Position numbers and translations under genes: made by a program. Shown piece by piece: positions 1-6,302 of a DNA stretch of 6,470 bases. Each line of letters opens with the position of its first letter. Position 1 is the first letter of the stretch. The DNA lies in assembly GCA_913053795.1 (NCBI GenBank), contig CAJXGZ010000131.1:1-6470 (forward strand), given 5' to 3'. The notes under the pieces were generated by a model. That model saw only the letters and a program-made list of their open reading frames with translations. It was not told the origin of the DNA and searched no databases. The DNA is from an uncultured Rhodospirillales bacterium. GTDB taxonomy: Bacteria > Pseudomonadota > Alphaproteobacteria > Rhodospirillales > 2-02-FULL-58-16.

Positions 1-13
1 ATCACGTATTTGC

Positions 14-253
14 ATGGCCTTCTTTCAAGTGGTAGTCAGGACCACGGATTCAATCCGCGCTGGATCCGTCCAATCTGTCTCATCCGTGGTCGATTTCCCC
101 GTCGATCCCAAGCTGAGACATTCTCTCGAGTGTCATCGCGCAGCATTCAGGCGAGACATCCATCGCCAGGCAGACGCGCCCGAGCGCATCGGCCGCTGCC
201 ATCCCTTGGGCGGCGCCGGCCTGGACCCGGTTCCGGAGGATGGGGAAAGCTGA
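14..253 (+). pseudogene. yidD: yidD 3' remnant (membrane insertion efficiency factor)
   Basis: Intact YidD is a small (~70-100 aa) membrane-associated protein that assists YidC and is normally encoded directly upstream of yidC. This frame ends with RCHPLGGAGLDPVP (194-235), which matches the conserved YidD C-terminus (R/K-C-H-P ... G-x-D-P-V-P). The stop TGA (251-253) shares its A with the yidC ATG, the expected translational coupling. Upstream of about position 182 the same frame, open to the left edge, shows none of the expected YidD features: no N-terminal hydrophobic/amphipathic segment and no C-R-F-x-P-[ST]-C-S motif. The other two plus frames do not supply them either. I infer a gene whose 5' part was replaced or decayed, possibly by the repeat at 41-90. 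The ATG at 14 is only the first ATG in the frame and may not be a real start. Alternatively, a divergent short protein is still made. Confidence 0.5.
41..90. repeat. ATCCG-type repeat cluster with inverted ends
   Basis: The outer arms ACCACGGAT (41-49) and ATCCGTGGT (82-90) are perfect 9-bp inverted copies. Between them lie further related units: AATCCG (52-57), GATCCGT (63-69) and AATCTGT (72-78), spaced about 9-11 bp. From memory, similar strings of AATCCGTGT/CATCCGTGG units occur as dispersed intergenic repeats in many bacterial genomes; I cannot verify copies here. The cluster lies where the 5' half of yidD should be. Confidence 0.45.
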
Positions 254-255
254 TG
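235..255 (+). promoter_or_regulatory. yidC Shine-Dalgarno and TGATG coupling site
   Basis: GGAGG (235-239) lies 13 nt before the ATG at 253, with a purine-rich GGGGAAAG (242-249) closer in. The upstream frame stops at TGA 251-253, giving the TGATG overlap. This arrangement supports the start at 253 over any farther-upstream ATG in the same frame. Confidence 0.6.
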
Positions 256-2010
256 GGCGAATTCCGCAACGTCATCCTGGCCATCCTCTTTTCCTTCATT
301 ATTCTGTTCGGATTCGACATCTATTACGGAAACCGCTACGCGCCGCCCGACGGCGCCCAACCGCAAGACGGACAGCCGGCTCTTCCCGGAACGGCGCAAG
401 CGCCTACGCAAACGGCGCCGCAAGCCCAGACGCAAGAAATGCCGACCGCGCCCGGAGCGCCCGGCGCCGCGCCGCGGGCCCGCAAGCCGTCGGCCTTGGA
501 AAAGCGCGGCGATCTGATTAAGGCGGTTCCCAGGGTGAAGATCGCAGCGAAAAGGCTGCACGGCTCCATCTCCCTCACCGGCGGCCGCGTTGATGATTTG
601 TCTTTGGCCGACTACCACGAGGAAATCGACCCCTCCAGCCCCGAGATCGTCATGCTTTCGCCCCAAGGGTCCGAAAAATCCTATTACGCCCAGTTCGGCT
701 GGGTCGCTCCGTCCGGCGTCAAGACGCCCGGACCCGACACCGTGTGGACGGCGGATCGTAAAACCCTCACCCAGAAGAATTCGGTGATCCTGAGCTGGGA
801 CAACGGCCAGGGCCTGCGTTTTACGCGGACCTTCGCCATTGACGAAAACTTTTTGCTTTCCTTGACCCAGCGGGTGGAGAACACAGGCAAGCAGCCGGTT
901 TCGCTCAATCCCTTCGGCCTGATCTCGCGCCGCGGCACGCCGGAATTGACCGGCTACGTCATCCTGCATGAAGGGCTGCTCGGCGTTTTCAACGACACCC
1001 TGGCCGAGGTTGACTACGACGAAATCCAGGAAGCCGGCGTCATCAAGCAATCCACCACCGGCGGCTGGATCGGCATCACCGACAAGTACTGGCTGGCGGC
1101 CCTGATTCCCGACCAGGAGACCTCGGTGAACACCCGCTTCTACTACCGCCTCGACGACAAGACCGACGTCTACCAGGTGGATTACGTGGGCCAGCAGGCG
1201 ACCATCGCCCCGGGCGCCGCCTTCGAGACCTCCAGCGGACTGTTCGTCGGCGCCAAGGAAGCGAAGCTTTTGGACAGGTATGAGGAAGAAGAGGGAATCA
1301 CCCGCTTTGACTTGGCCATTGATTTCGGCTGGCTGTACTTCCTGACCAAGCCCATCTTCTACGGCCTGATCCTGATCAACGATTACGTCGGCAACTTCGG
1401 CCTTTCCATCCTGCTGCTGACGGTGATCATCAAGGGGCTGTTCTTCCCTCTCGCCAACAAGTCCTACGTGGCCATGAGCAAGATGAAAAAACTGCAGCCC
1501 GAAATGGAGAAGTTGCGCGAGCGTTTCGGCGATGACAAGACGCGCCTGAACCAGGAGATAATGGCCATGTACAAGCGGGAGAAAGCCAATCCCGCCTCCG
1601 GCTGCCTGCCCATCCTCATTCAAATTCCGGTGTTCTTCGCCCTTTACAAGGTGCTGTTCGTCACCATCGAGATGCGCCACGCGCCGTTCTTCGGCTGGAT
1701 TCAGGACCTGTCCGTTCCCGACCCCACCACGATCTTCAATCTTTTCGGCCTGCTGCCCTTCACCCCGCCCGATATCCTGATGATCGGGGTGTGGCCGCTG
1801 GTCATGGGCGTTTCCATGTTCCTACAGCAAAAACTCAACCCGCAGCCGGCGGACAACATGCAGGCCAAGATCTTTATGTTCCTGCCCATCCTGTTCACCT
1901 TCATGCTGGCCCAGTTCCCGGCGGGTCTGGTGATTTACTGGGCCTGGAACAACACCCTGTCCATCCTTCAGCAATGGGTCATCATGCGGCGCATGGGGGT
2001 GAAGATTTAG
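253..2010 (+). CDS. yidC: YidC/Oxa1 membrane protein insertase
   Basis: YidC inserts and folds inner-membrane proteins, alone or with SecYEG. The 585-aa product has the Gram-negative layout: TM1 at residues ~6-24 (NVILAILFSFIILFGF), a Pro/Ala/Gln-rich periplasmic linker (~30-80), the large periplasmic beta-sandwich domain (~85-345), and the conserved five-helix core from IDFGWLYFLTKP (356-367). TM2 contains VIIKGLFFPL with Lys394 where E. coli has the groove Arg366; Lys is common in alphaproteobacterial homologues. The charged cytoplasmic hairpin follows (MSKMKKLQPEMEKLRERFG), then ASGCLPILIQIPVFFALYKVL and the last helices ending FPAGLVIYWAWNN. The C-terminus stops soon after (RRMGVKI), without the long basic ribosome-binding tail of some alphaproteobacterial YidCs. 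The frame is open back to position 10, but the extra Arg-rich stretch does not look like YidC. The gene is coupled to the yidD remnant and followed 3 nt later by engB. Confidence 0.97.
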   Translation: MGEFRNVILAILFSFIILFGFDIYYGNRYAPPDGAQPQDGQPALPGTAQAPTQTAPQAQTQEMPTAPGAPGAAPRARKPSALEKRGDLIKAVPRVKIAAKRLHGSISLTGGRVDDLSLADYHEEIDPSSPEIVMLSPQGSEKSYYAQFGWVAPSGVKTPGPDTVWTADRKTLTQKNSVILSWDNGQGLRFTRTFAIDENFLLSLTQRVENTGKQPVSLNPFGLISRRGTPELTGYVILHEGLLGVFNDTLAEVDYDEIQEAGVIKQSTTGGWIGITDKYWLAALIPDQETSVNTRFYYRLDDKTDVYQVDYVGQQATIAPGAAFETSSGLFVGAKEAKLLDRYEEEEGITRFDLAIDFGWLYFLTKPIFYGLILINDYVGNFGLSILLLTVIIKGLFFPLANKSYVAMSKMKKLQPEMEKLRERFGDDKTRLNQEIMAMYKREKANPASGCLPILIQIPVFFALYKVLFVTIEMRHAPFFGWIQDLSVPDPTTIFNLFGLLPFTPPDILMIGVWPLVMGVSMFLQQKLNPQPADNMQAKIFMFLPILFTFMLAQFPAGLVIYWAWNNTLSILQQWVIMRRMGVKI

Positions 2011-2013
2011 GTC

Positions 2014-2622
2014 ATGTCCTCCTCCGGCGACTGGCTGTTCGCCCAGAAGTGTGAATTCATCCTCGGCGCCGCCGAACTTTCCCAGGTTCCCGAGACCGGT
2101 CTGCCCGAAGCCGCCTTCGCCGGACGCTCCAATGTGGGCAAGTCCTCGCTGATCAACGCCCTGACCGGCCATAAGGCGCTGGCCCGGACCTCCAACACCC
2201 CGGGGCGCACCCAGCAGATCAATTTCTTCGACCTCGGCGGGCGGCTGACGCTGGCCGACCTTCCCGGCTACGGCTACGCCAAGGCGCCCAGGGAGACGAT
2301 CCGGCAATGGACGCGGCTGGTGAACGCCTATCTGAAGGGACGCCAAGCCTTGCGCCGGACCTGCCTCCTCATCGACGCCCGCCACGGCCTCAAGGATTCT
2401 GACCGTTCGCTGATGGCCATGCTGGACGAAGCCGCCCAGTCCTACCAAGCGGTCCTGACCAAGTGCGACAAGATCAAGAGGGCCGCCTTGGAAAGCGCCA
2501 TCGAAAAGACCGCCAAGGAGCTGGCCGCCCATCCCGCGGCCCACCCCCGCATCATCGCCACCAGCGCCAAAAAGGGGGCTGGAATCCAGGAACTGCGCGA
2601 CGTCCTGGCGGCGCTGTGCTAG
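2014..2622 (+). CDS. engB: Ribosome biogenesis GTPase EngB/YsxC (YihA)
   Basis: TRAFAC-class GTPase required for assembly of the large (50S) ribosomal subunit. All nucleotide-binding motifs are visible in the 202-aa product: G1/P-loop GRSNVGKSS (37-45), G2 region TPGRTQQ (62-68), G3 DLPGYGYAK (82-90, with the family-typical PGYGYAK), G4 TKCD (149-152; CD in place of the more usual AD) and G5 TSAKKG (183-188). Length is normal for the family. The start ATG lies 3 nt after the yidC stop with only a weak Shine-Dalgarno (AGG at 2009-2011), so translation is probably coupled to yidC. Presence directly behind yidC is the standard alphaproteobacterial arrangement; argB, the usual next gene, is displaced by pyk. 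Confidence 0.96.
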   Translation: MSSSGDWLFAQKCEFILGAAELSQVPETGLPEAAFAGRSNVGKSSLINALTGHKALARTSNTPGRTQQINFFDLGGRLTLADLPGYGYAKAPRETIRQWTRLVNAYLKGRQALRRTCLLIDARHGLKDSDRSLMAMLDEAAQSYQAVLTKCDKIKRAALESAIEKTAKELAAHPAAHPRIIATSAKKGAGIQELRDVLAALC

Positions 2623-2666
2623 TATTGTCATAAGCTCCCGATCAGGGAGAAAGTGGAGAGTGCGCC

Positions 2667-4082
2667 ATGATGCGCCGACGCAACGCCAAGATCATCGCCA
2701 CCTTAGGGCCCTCGGCGAACGACCGCGAGAGCATCGCCGCCCTGTTCAAGGCCGGCGCCGACCTGTTCCGGCTTAATTTCAGCCACGGAACCCACGAAGA
2801 TCACCGGGCGCGCATCGCCGCCATCCGCCAGGTGGAGCGCGAGGTGGGGCGGCCCATCGGCGTGCTCATGGACCTGCAGGGGCCCAAGCTGCGCATCGGC
2901 AAATTCTTCGACGGCCCCGTCCACCTCAAGCGCGGGAGCCGGTTCCGCCTCGATTTATCCGACGAGCTTGGCGGCGCCGAACGCGTCGGCTTCCCCCATC
3001 CCGATGCGCTCGCCGCCTTGAAGGCGGGGACCGGCATCCTGCTTGACGACGGCCAAATGCGTCTTCGTTGCCTGAAATGCGGCCCCGATTACGCCGAGAC
3101 GGAAGTCATGGTCGGCGGCGTGCTGTCCAACCACAAGGGGGTCAACCTTCCGGGCTCCATGCTGGCAACCTCGCCGCTGACCGAAAAGGACCACCGCGAC
3201 CTGGCTTTCGGCCTCAAGCTGGGCGTCGATTGGGTGGCCCTTTCCTTCGTCCAGGAAGAAGCCGACGTCGATGAAGTGCGCGCTTTGATCGGCGGCAAAG
3301 CCGGCGTCATGGCCAAAATCGAGCGCCCTTCGGCGATCGACCATCTGGAGCAAATCGTTGAACACGCCGACGCCGTCATGGTGGCCCGCGGCGACCTCGG
3401 CGTCGAACTGCCGCCGGAAGAGCTTCCGGCCATCCAGAAACGAATTCTCAGGGTCTGCCGCAGGGCGGGCAAGCCGGTGGTCGTCGCCACCCAGATGTTG
3501 AACTCCATGATCCACGCGCCGACGCCGACCCGGGCCGAGGCCTCGGACGTGGCCACCGCCGTTTACGACGGCGCCGACGCCGTCATGCTGTCCCAGGAAA
3601 CGGCGGCCGGCGAGTTCCCGCTGGAAACCGTTGAAATGATGGACCGCATCATCTACGGCGTGCGCCAAGATCCCCACTTCCGGGAGATGATCGACGCCGC
3701 CCGCCCCGAGCCCGAGGCCGCCGAATCAGACGCCATCATCGCCGCCGCCCGGCAAGCGGCGGACACCGTTTCGGCCCGCGTCATCGCCACTTTCACGGCG
3801 TCGGGCTGGACCTCCATCAGAGCGGCCCGGGAACGCCCCCACGTGCCGATCCTCGGCCTCACCCCGCACCTTGAAACGGCGCGCAAGCTGACCCTCGCCT
3901 GGGGCGTCCACCCGATCCTCATCAAGGAGCTGGAAAGCTTCTCAGGCATGGTCGAACAAGGCCTCGCTGTGGTCCGCGACCTAGGGCTGGCCAAATCCGG
4001 CGACAAGGTGGTGCTGACGGCGGGGGTGCCGTTCGGAACGGAAGGCACCACAAACATCCTAAGAATCGCGACGCTGCCCTAA
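2667..4082 (+). CDS. pyk: Pyruvate kinase
   Basis: Catalyses phosphoenolpyruvate + ADP to pyruvate + ATP, the last step of glycolysis, in the cytoplasm. The 471-aa protein is full length. The A domain opens with NAKIIATLGPS (6-16) and RLNFSHG (35-41: Arg35, Asn37, Ser39, His40 for nucleotide and metal/K+ binding). MDLQGPKLRIG (68-78) leads into the B lid domain (~71-165), closed by KGVNLPG (157-163). The catalytic signature VMAKIERPS (214-222) holds Lys217 and metal ligand Glu219; MVARGDLGVE (238-247) gives Asp243. ATQMLNSM (274-281), PTPTRAEASDVATAV and AVMLSQETAAG (305-315) follow; Asn279 and Gln310 are slightly unusual at these sites (Glu/Asp and Gly are commoner). The C domain runs ~340-471. 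GGAG at 2655-2658 gives 8 nt spacing to ATG 2667; the adjacent ATG at 2670 is an equally plausible start. A 44-nt gap separates it from engB, so it may be co-transcribed. No clear terminator follows. Confidence 0.97.
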   Translation: MMRRRNAKIIATLGPSANDRESIAALFKAGADLFRLNFSHGTHEDHRARIAAIRQVEREVGRPIGVLMDLQGPKLRIGKFFDGPVHLKRGSRFRLDLSDELGGAERVGFPHPDALAALKAGTGILLDDGQMRLRCLKCGPDYAETEVMVGGVLSNHKGVNLPGSMLATSPLTEKDHRDLAFGLKLGVDWVALSFVQEEADVDEVRALIGGKAGVMAKIERPSAIDHLEQIVEHADAVMVARGDLGVELPPEELPAIQKRILRVCRRAGKPVVVATQMLNSMIHAPTPTRAEASDVATAVYDGADAVMLSQETAAGEFPLETVEMMDRIIYGVRQDPHFREMIDAARPEPEAAESDAIIAAARQAADTVSARVIATFTASGWTSIRAARERPHVPILGLTPHLETARKLTLAWGVHPILIKELESFSGMVEQGLAVVRDLGLAKSGDKVVLTAGVPFGTEGTTNILRIATLP

Positions 4083-4177
4083 GGCCCCGGTAATTAAGCC
4101 ATAAAATAGCCAGAAAGGGACATTACCTTGCTCTTAGTGGGAGTTATCCACTGCAACAGAACCGGTTTTGACCTTGA

Positions 4178-4205
4178 TTGAGCAATCTCGCGAAACCATT
4201 TTAAT
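4178..4205 (+). promoter_or_regulatory. Candidate sigma70-type promoter upstream of the small ORF
   Basis: TTGAGC (4178-4183) and TTTAAT (4200-4205) are separated by 16 bp and lie in the 201-bp AT-richer gap 4083-4283 after pyk. The -10 matches 5 of 6 consensus bases and the -35 matches 4 of 6. Alternatives TTGACC (4168) and TTGATT (4174) overlap it, so the exact -35 is uncertain. It would serve the small ORF at 4284 and perhaps argB. This is sequence resemblance only. Confidence 0.22.
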
Positions 4206-4230
4206 AGGGTAAGAGACTGATCATGGGTGG

Positions 4231-4253
4231 GAGCGGCGGCCTTGGAGCCGTTC
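4231..4253 (+). promoter_or_regulatory. Hairpin in the leader of the small ORF
   Basis: GAGCGGC (4231-4237) can pair with GCCGTTC (4247-4253), seven pairs including one G-U, around a 9-nt loop, 30 nt before the ATG at 4284. There is no following T-run, so it does not look like an intrinsic terminator. Function is unknown and chance is possible in GC-rich DNA. Confidence 0.2.
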
Positions 4254-4283
4254 GTTGGAGTATTTCGGCTATGGACGTAAGCC

Positions 4284-4562
4284 ATGACGCATATTCATCC
4301 TGTCACTTTCCATGCCCGCGACCCGGAAGCAAACGCCGAGACGGCCAGCTCCAGTGACCGTCGGCGGCGATCCGAACCCCCCGATTTCTTTGCTGACATG
4401 CTCGCCTCGCTCAGACGCGCCGAACTTGACCGGTTTTTCGGGGGCGCTCCCCCGGCGGTCAAGAGACGCGGCGGTTCGGAGTGGACCGGCGATGGCGATA
4501 ACGCCTTGACCCGACAGGCTAAAAACATCTATCAGGCGATGCTCGACATCATCGGACATTGA
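4284..4562 (+). CDS. Small hypothetical protein (92 aa)
   Basis: I do not recognise this protein. The first ~35 residues are polar and probably disordered (MTHIHPVTFHARDPEANAET, then SSSDRRRRSEPP). The segment PDFFADMLASLRRAELDRFF (~33-52) looks like an amphipathic helix, and the C-terminus (LTRQAKNIYQAMLDIIGH, 75-92) looks like another, separated by a Gly/Pro/Arg-rich stretch. There is no signal peptide, transmembrane segment, Cys cluster or catalytic motif. The reading frame uses codons broadly like its neighbours and shares their strand. The Shine-Dalgarno is weak (GGA 4273-4275, 8 nt before the ATG). It lies between pyk and argB with 81 nt to argB. A 96-residue open frame lies on the opposite strand, but its residue pattern looks less protein-like. 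Reality of the gene is moderately supported; function is unknown. Confidence 0.5.
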   Translation: MTHIHPVTFHARDPEANAETASSSDRRRRSEPPDFFADMLASLRRAELDRFFGGAPPAVKRRGGSEWTGDGDNALTRQAKNIYQAMLDIIGH

Positions 4563-4623
4563 TGACGGGGGCGACGCCTTCTTCTGGGGCTCCTCTCCCT
4601 AATCTTGGTGCAAAATTAACTTT

Positions 4624-4644
4624 TGGGCGTTAGATTTCCGCCCA
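4624..4644 (+). promoter_or_regulatory. Hairpin abutting the argB start codon
   Basis: GGGCG (4625-4629) pairs with CGCCC (4639-4643) around a 9-nt loop; T4624 can also pair with A4644, the first base of the argB ATG. No Shine-Dalgarno is visible in the 20 nt before the ATG. A -10-like TAGATT (4631-4636) within the loop would place a transcript start at about the ATG itself, so a leaderless mRNA is an alternative reading to a structured leader. Confidence 0.35.
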
Positions 4645-5552
4645 TGAGCAAAGTCAGCGAAAAATCCAGGCAGGAGTGGTTGGCACAGGCCAGGACCTTG
4701 TCCGAGGCGTTGCCTTACATGCGCCGCCACGCCGGCAAGACCCTTGTCATCAAGTATGGCGGCAGCGCCATGGGCGAGGACCGGCTGGCGGGGCTGTTCG
4801 CCCGCGACGTGGTGCTGGTGAAGCATGTGGGCGTCAACCCGGTGGTGGTGCACGGCGGCGGCCCGCAGATCGGCGAAATGCTGGAACGCTTGAAAATCAA
4901 AAGTGAATTCGTCGACGGATTGCGGGTCACCGACTTCGAAACCGTGGAGGTGGTGGAGATGGTGCTGTCCGGCGTCATCAATAATCGGATCGTCTCCGCC
5001 ATCAACGGGGCGGGCGGCTACGCCGCCGGGCTTTCGGGCAAGGACGGCAACCTGATCCTGGCCCGCAAGCTGGACCGCGCCAAGCGCGACCCGGATTCCA
5101 ATATCGAGAAGGTGCTGGACTTAGGCCTCGTCGGCGAGCCCGAAAAGGTGAATCCCCATCTTCTTGAGGTGTTCGAGGAGTCAGACATCATTCCCGTCAT
5201 CGCCCCCATCGGCGTCGGGCCGGAGGGCGAGACCTTGAACATCAACGCCGACACGGTGGCTGGAGCCATGGCTTCGGCGCTGTCGGCGGCGCGTCTGTTG
5301 ATGCTGACCGACGTCAAGGGAATCCTCGATTCTGAGGGAAACCTGATTGAAGAGCTCACCGTTTCCGAAGTCCGCAAACTGATTGAGGACGGCGCCATCA
5401 AAGGCGGCATGATCCCCAAGGCGGAAACCTGCATCGACGCCATCGACAACGGCGTTGAGGGCGCCGTCATTATCGACGGGCGGGTTCCCCACGCCCTTCT
5501 GCTGGAGTTGTTCACCGAGCACGGCGCCGGCACCCTTATCATCCCGGATTAG
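4644..5552 (+). CDS. argB: Acetylglutamate kinase
   Basis: Phosphorylates N-acetyl-L-glutamate with ATP, the second step of arginine biosynthesis. The 302-aa protein belongs to the amino-acid kinase family. KYGGSAMG (37-44) is the ATP-phosphate loop, with Lys37 stabilising the transition state. HGGGPQIG (70-77) and Arg94 in DGLRVTD bind acetylglutamate; NINADTVAG (199-207), LTDVKG (221-226, Asp223) and AIKGGM (251-256, Lys253) complete the active site. The N-terminal helix (EWLAQARTLSEALPYMRR, 11-28) and C-terminal EHGAGTLI (292-299) match arginine-inhibited hexameric enzymes such as that of Pseudomonas aeruginosa, so I infer feedback inhibition by arginine. ATG 4644 is chosen over an in-frame TTG at 4623 because MSKVSEKSRQEW aligns with the usual start. 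No Shine-Dalgarno precedes it. The usual neighbour engB is two genes upstream. The stop codon overlaps that of the convergent DUF2336 gene. Confidence 0.96.
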   Translation: MSKVSEKSRQEWLAQARTLSEALPYMRRHAGKTLVIKYGGSAMGEDRLAGLFARDVVLVKHVGVNPVVVHGGGPQIGEMLERLKIKSEFVDGLRVTDFETVEVVEMVLSGVINNRIVSAINGAGGYAAGLSGKDGNLILARKLDRAKRDPDSNIEKVLDLGLVGEPEKVNPHLLEVFEESDIIPVIAPIGVGPEGETLNINADTVAGAMASALSAARLLMLTDVKGILDSEGNLIEELTVSEVRKLIEDGAIKGGMIPKAETCIDAIDNGVEGAVIIDGRVPHALLLELFTEHGAGTLIIPD

Positions 5553-6232
5553 AGCTCTCCAAGAAAATCAAGCTGCCACTTCATCTCGTCCTCGGAGAGG
5601 GGGAAGTCGGATCCGCTGGAGGCGCCGAGTACGTCCCTGGGTTGGATGCGGGCGATTTTCAACTGGAGATGTTCGCCGATTTTCATGGAAAGGCCCGCCT
5701 TCCAGGTGAGGGACACGATCCCTTTCGCGCTCTTGGCTGAGATGATGTTTTCGATGGTTTTCGGCTGCATGTTGGCGAGCACGGCGAGCGCCGCCTTGAC
5801 GAAGTCCTTTTCTCCCGCCTTCAAGGCGTCGGCGACCAGGGATTCGTCCAGCTTGCCTTCCTGCCTCAGGCGCTTGGCGGTTTCCAGGGATGTTTCGTCG
5901 GGGTTGGCGGCCGCCCAGGGATCATCGCTCTGCGAGTCCTTATCCTTACCCTTCTTTTTCGATTTCTTTTTCTTTTCCGGTTCCGATTCGCTGGGGGCTT
6001 CCAGGTCGCCGGCTTCGATGCGCTTGTGGACCGCCTGCTTGACCGCCTCGGCGGTTTCGGGGTCCAGGTCCTTGCGATTGGTGAGAATATCCACCAGGTT
6101 GTCGGCGACAAAGCGGGCCAGCCGCGCCGCCGCGCCGATGAAACCGGCGCATGATGCGCTCTTGCTTGATACGACAGAATTGTCTATAGACGCCGCTGTT
6201 ACCAAGGCGGTGGCCAATATAAAAAGAATCAT
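5549..6232 (-). CDS. DUF2336-family protein, apparently N-terminally truncated
   Basis: The 227-aa product resembles the C-terminal half of DUF2336 proteins, a family of unknown function common in Rhodospirillales and relatives. The match begins near residue 34: ARLARFVADNLVDIL then NRKDLDPETAEAVKQAVHKR, followed by a Lys/Glu/Ser-rich linker (~82-112, with KKKKSKKKGKDKD) and the conserved block LRQEGKLDESLVADALKAG, KDFVKAALAVLANM and IISAKSAKGIVSLTWKAGLS (~122-182). Typical members are about 350 aa with HEAT-like repeats before this point; those are absent and there is no room for them before rpsA. Residues 1-33 (MILFILATALVTAAS...) look hydrophobic but unrelated, encoded by AT-richer DNA, and no Shine-Dalgarno precedes ATG 6232. 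It may be a signal-like leader, a non-native extension, or evidence that this is a decayed gene. The stop overlaps that of argB by 4 nt. Confidence 0.65.
   Translation of the reverse strand: MILFILATALVTAASIDNSVVSSKSASCAGFIGAAARLARFVADNLVDILTNRKDLDPETAEAVKQAVHKRIEAGDLEAPSESEPEKKKKSKKKGKDKDSQSDDPWAAANPDETSLETAKRLRQEGKLDESLVADALKAGEKDFVKAALAVLANMQPKTIENIISAKSAKGIVSLTWKAGLSMKIGEHLQLKIARIQPRDVLGASSGSDFPLSEDEMKWQLDFLGEL
6182..6191. promoter_or_regulatory. 10-bp palindrome GTCTATAGAC
   Basis: GTCTATAGAC is a perfect palindrome inside the 5' end of the minus-strand ORF and upstream of rpsA. TTGCTT (6162-6167) lies 17 bp before TATAGA (6185-6190), giving a weak plus-strand promoter-like pair that the palindrome overlaps. 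An operator for rpsA or for the divergent gene is possible, but only one site is present and chance cannot be excluded. Confidence 0.2.
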
Positions 6233-6302
6233 CGGGGGTCGGGACTAAAACCGGCCCTTTCGTGTTTTTGAGAGACCCGCCTTGCACCCTGAAACCCCAA
6301 GA

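Noticed and set aside
10..252. N-terminal extension of yidC to an ATG at position 10
   Set aside because: The extra 81 residues are Arg/Pro-rich and unlike YidC; the ATG at 253 has TGATG coupling and starts directly before TM1.
133..1680. 515-aa minus-strand open frame opposite yidC
   Set aside because: Shadow of the GC-rich yidC codon pattern; His/Gly/Val-rich composition with no family resemblance.
1822..2631. 269-aa minus-strand open frame opposite yidC/engB
   Set aside because: Shadow frame with Gly/Gln/His-rich composition and no recognisable domain.
2635..2649. CTCCC/GGGAG hairpin between engB and pyk
   Set aside because: Only 5 bp with no T-run; too short to call as a terminator or attenuator.
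2955..3677. 240-aa minus-strand open frame opposite pyk
   Set aside because: Shadow of pyk; the plus strand carries an unmistakable full-length pyruvate kinase.
4144..4152. DnaA-box-like TTATCCACT
   Set aside because: One mismatch to the consensus and a single isolated site; no cluster of boxes or AT-rich unwinding region to suggest an origin.
4160..4167. AACCGGTT palindrome after pyk
   Set aside because: Eight-bp palindromes are expected by chance and nothing nearby supports an operator.
4094..4285. 63-aa minus-strand frame in the gap after pyk
   Set aside because: No ribosome binding site, no family resemblance, and it spans an AT-richer region that looks intergenic.
4269..4559. 96-aa minus-strand frame opposite the small ORF
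   Set aside because: Less protein-like composition and opposite to all neighbours; cannot be fully excluded.
4623..4643. TTG start for argB giving seven extra residues
   Set aside because: The ATG at 4644 fits the normal ArgB N-terminus and the TTG has no better ribosome binding site.
5646..6248. 200-aa plus-strand open frame opposite the DUF2336 gene
   Set aside because: Its Ser/Phe-rich stretch is the complement of the Lys/Glu-rich linker; the minus-strand product matches a known family.
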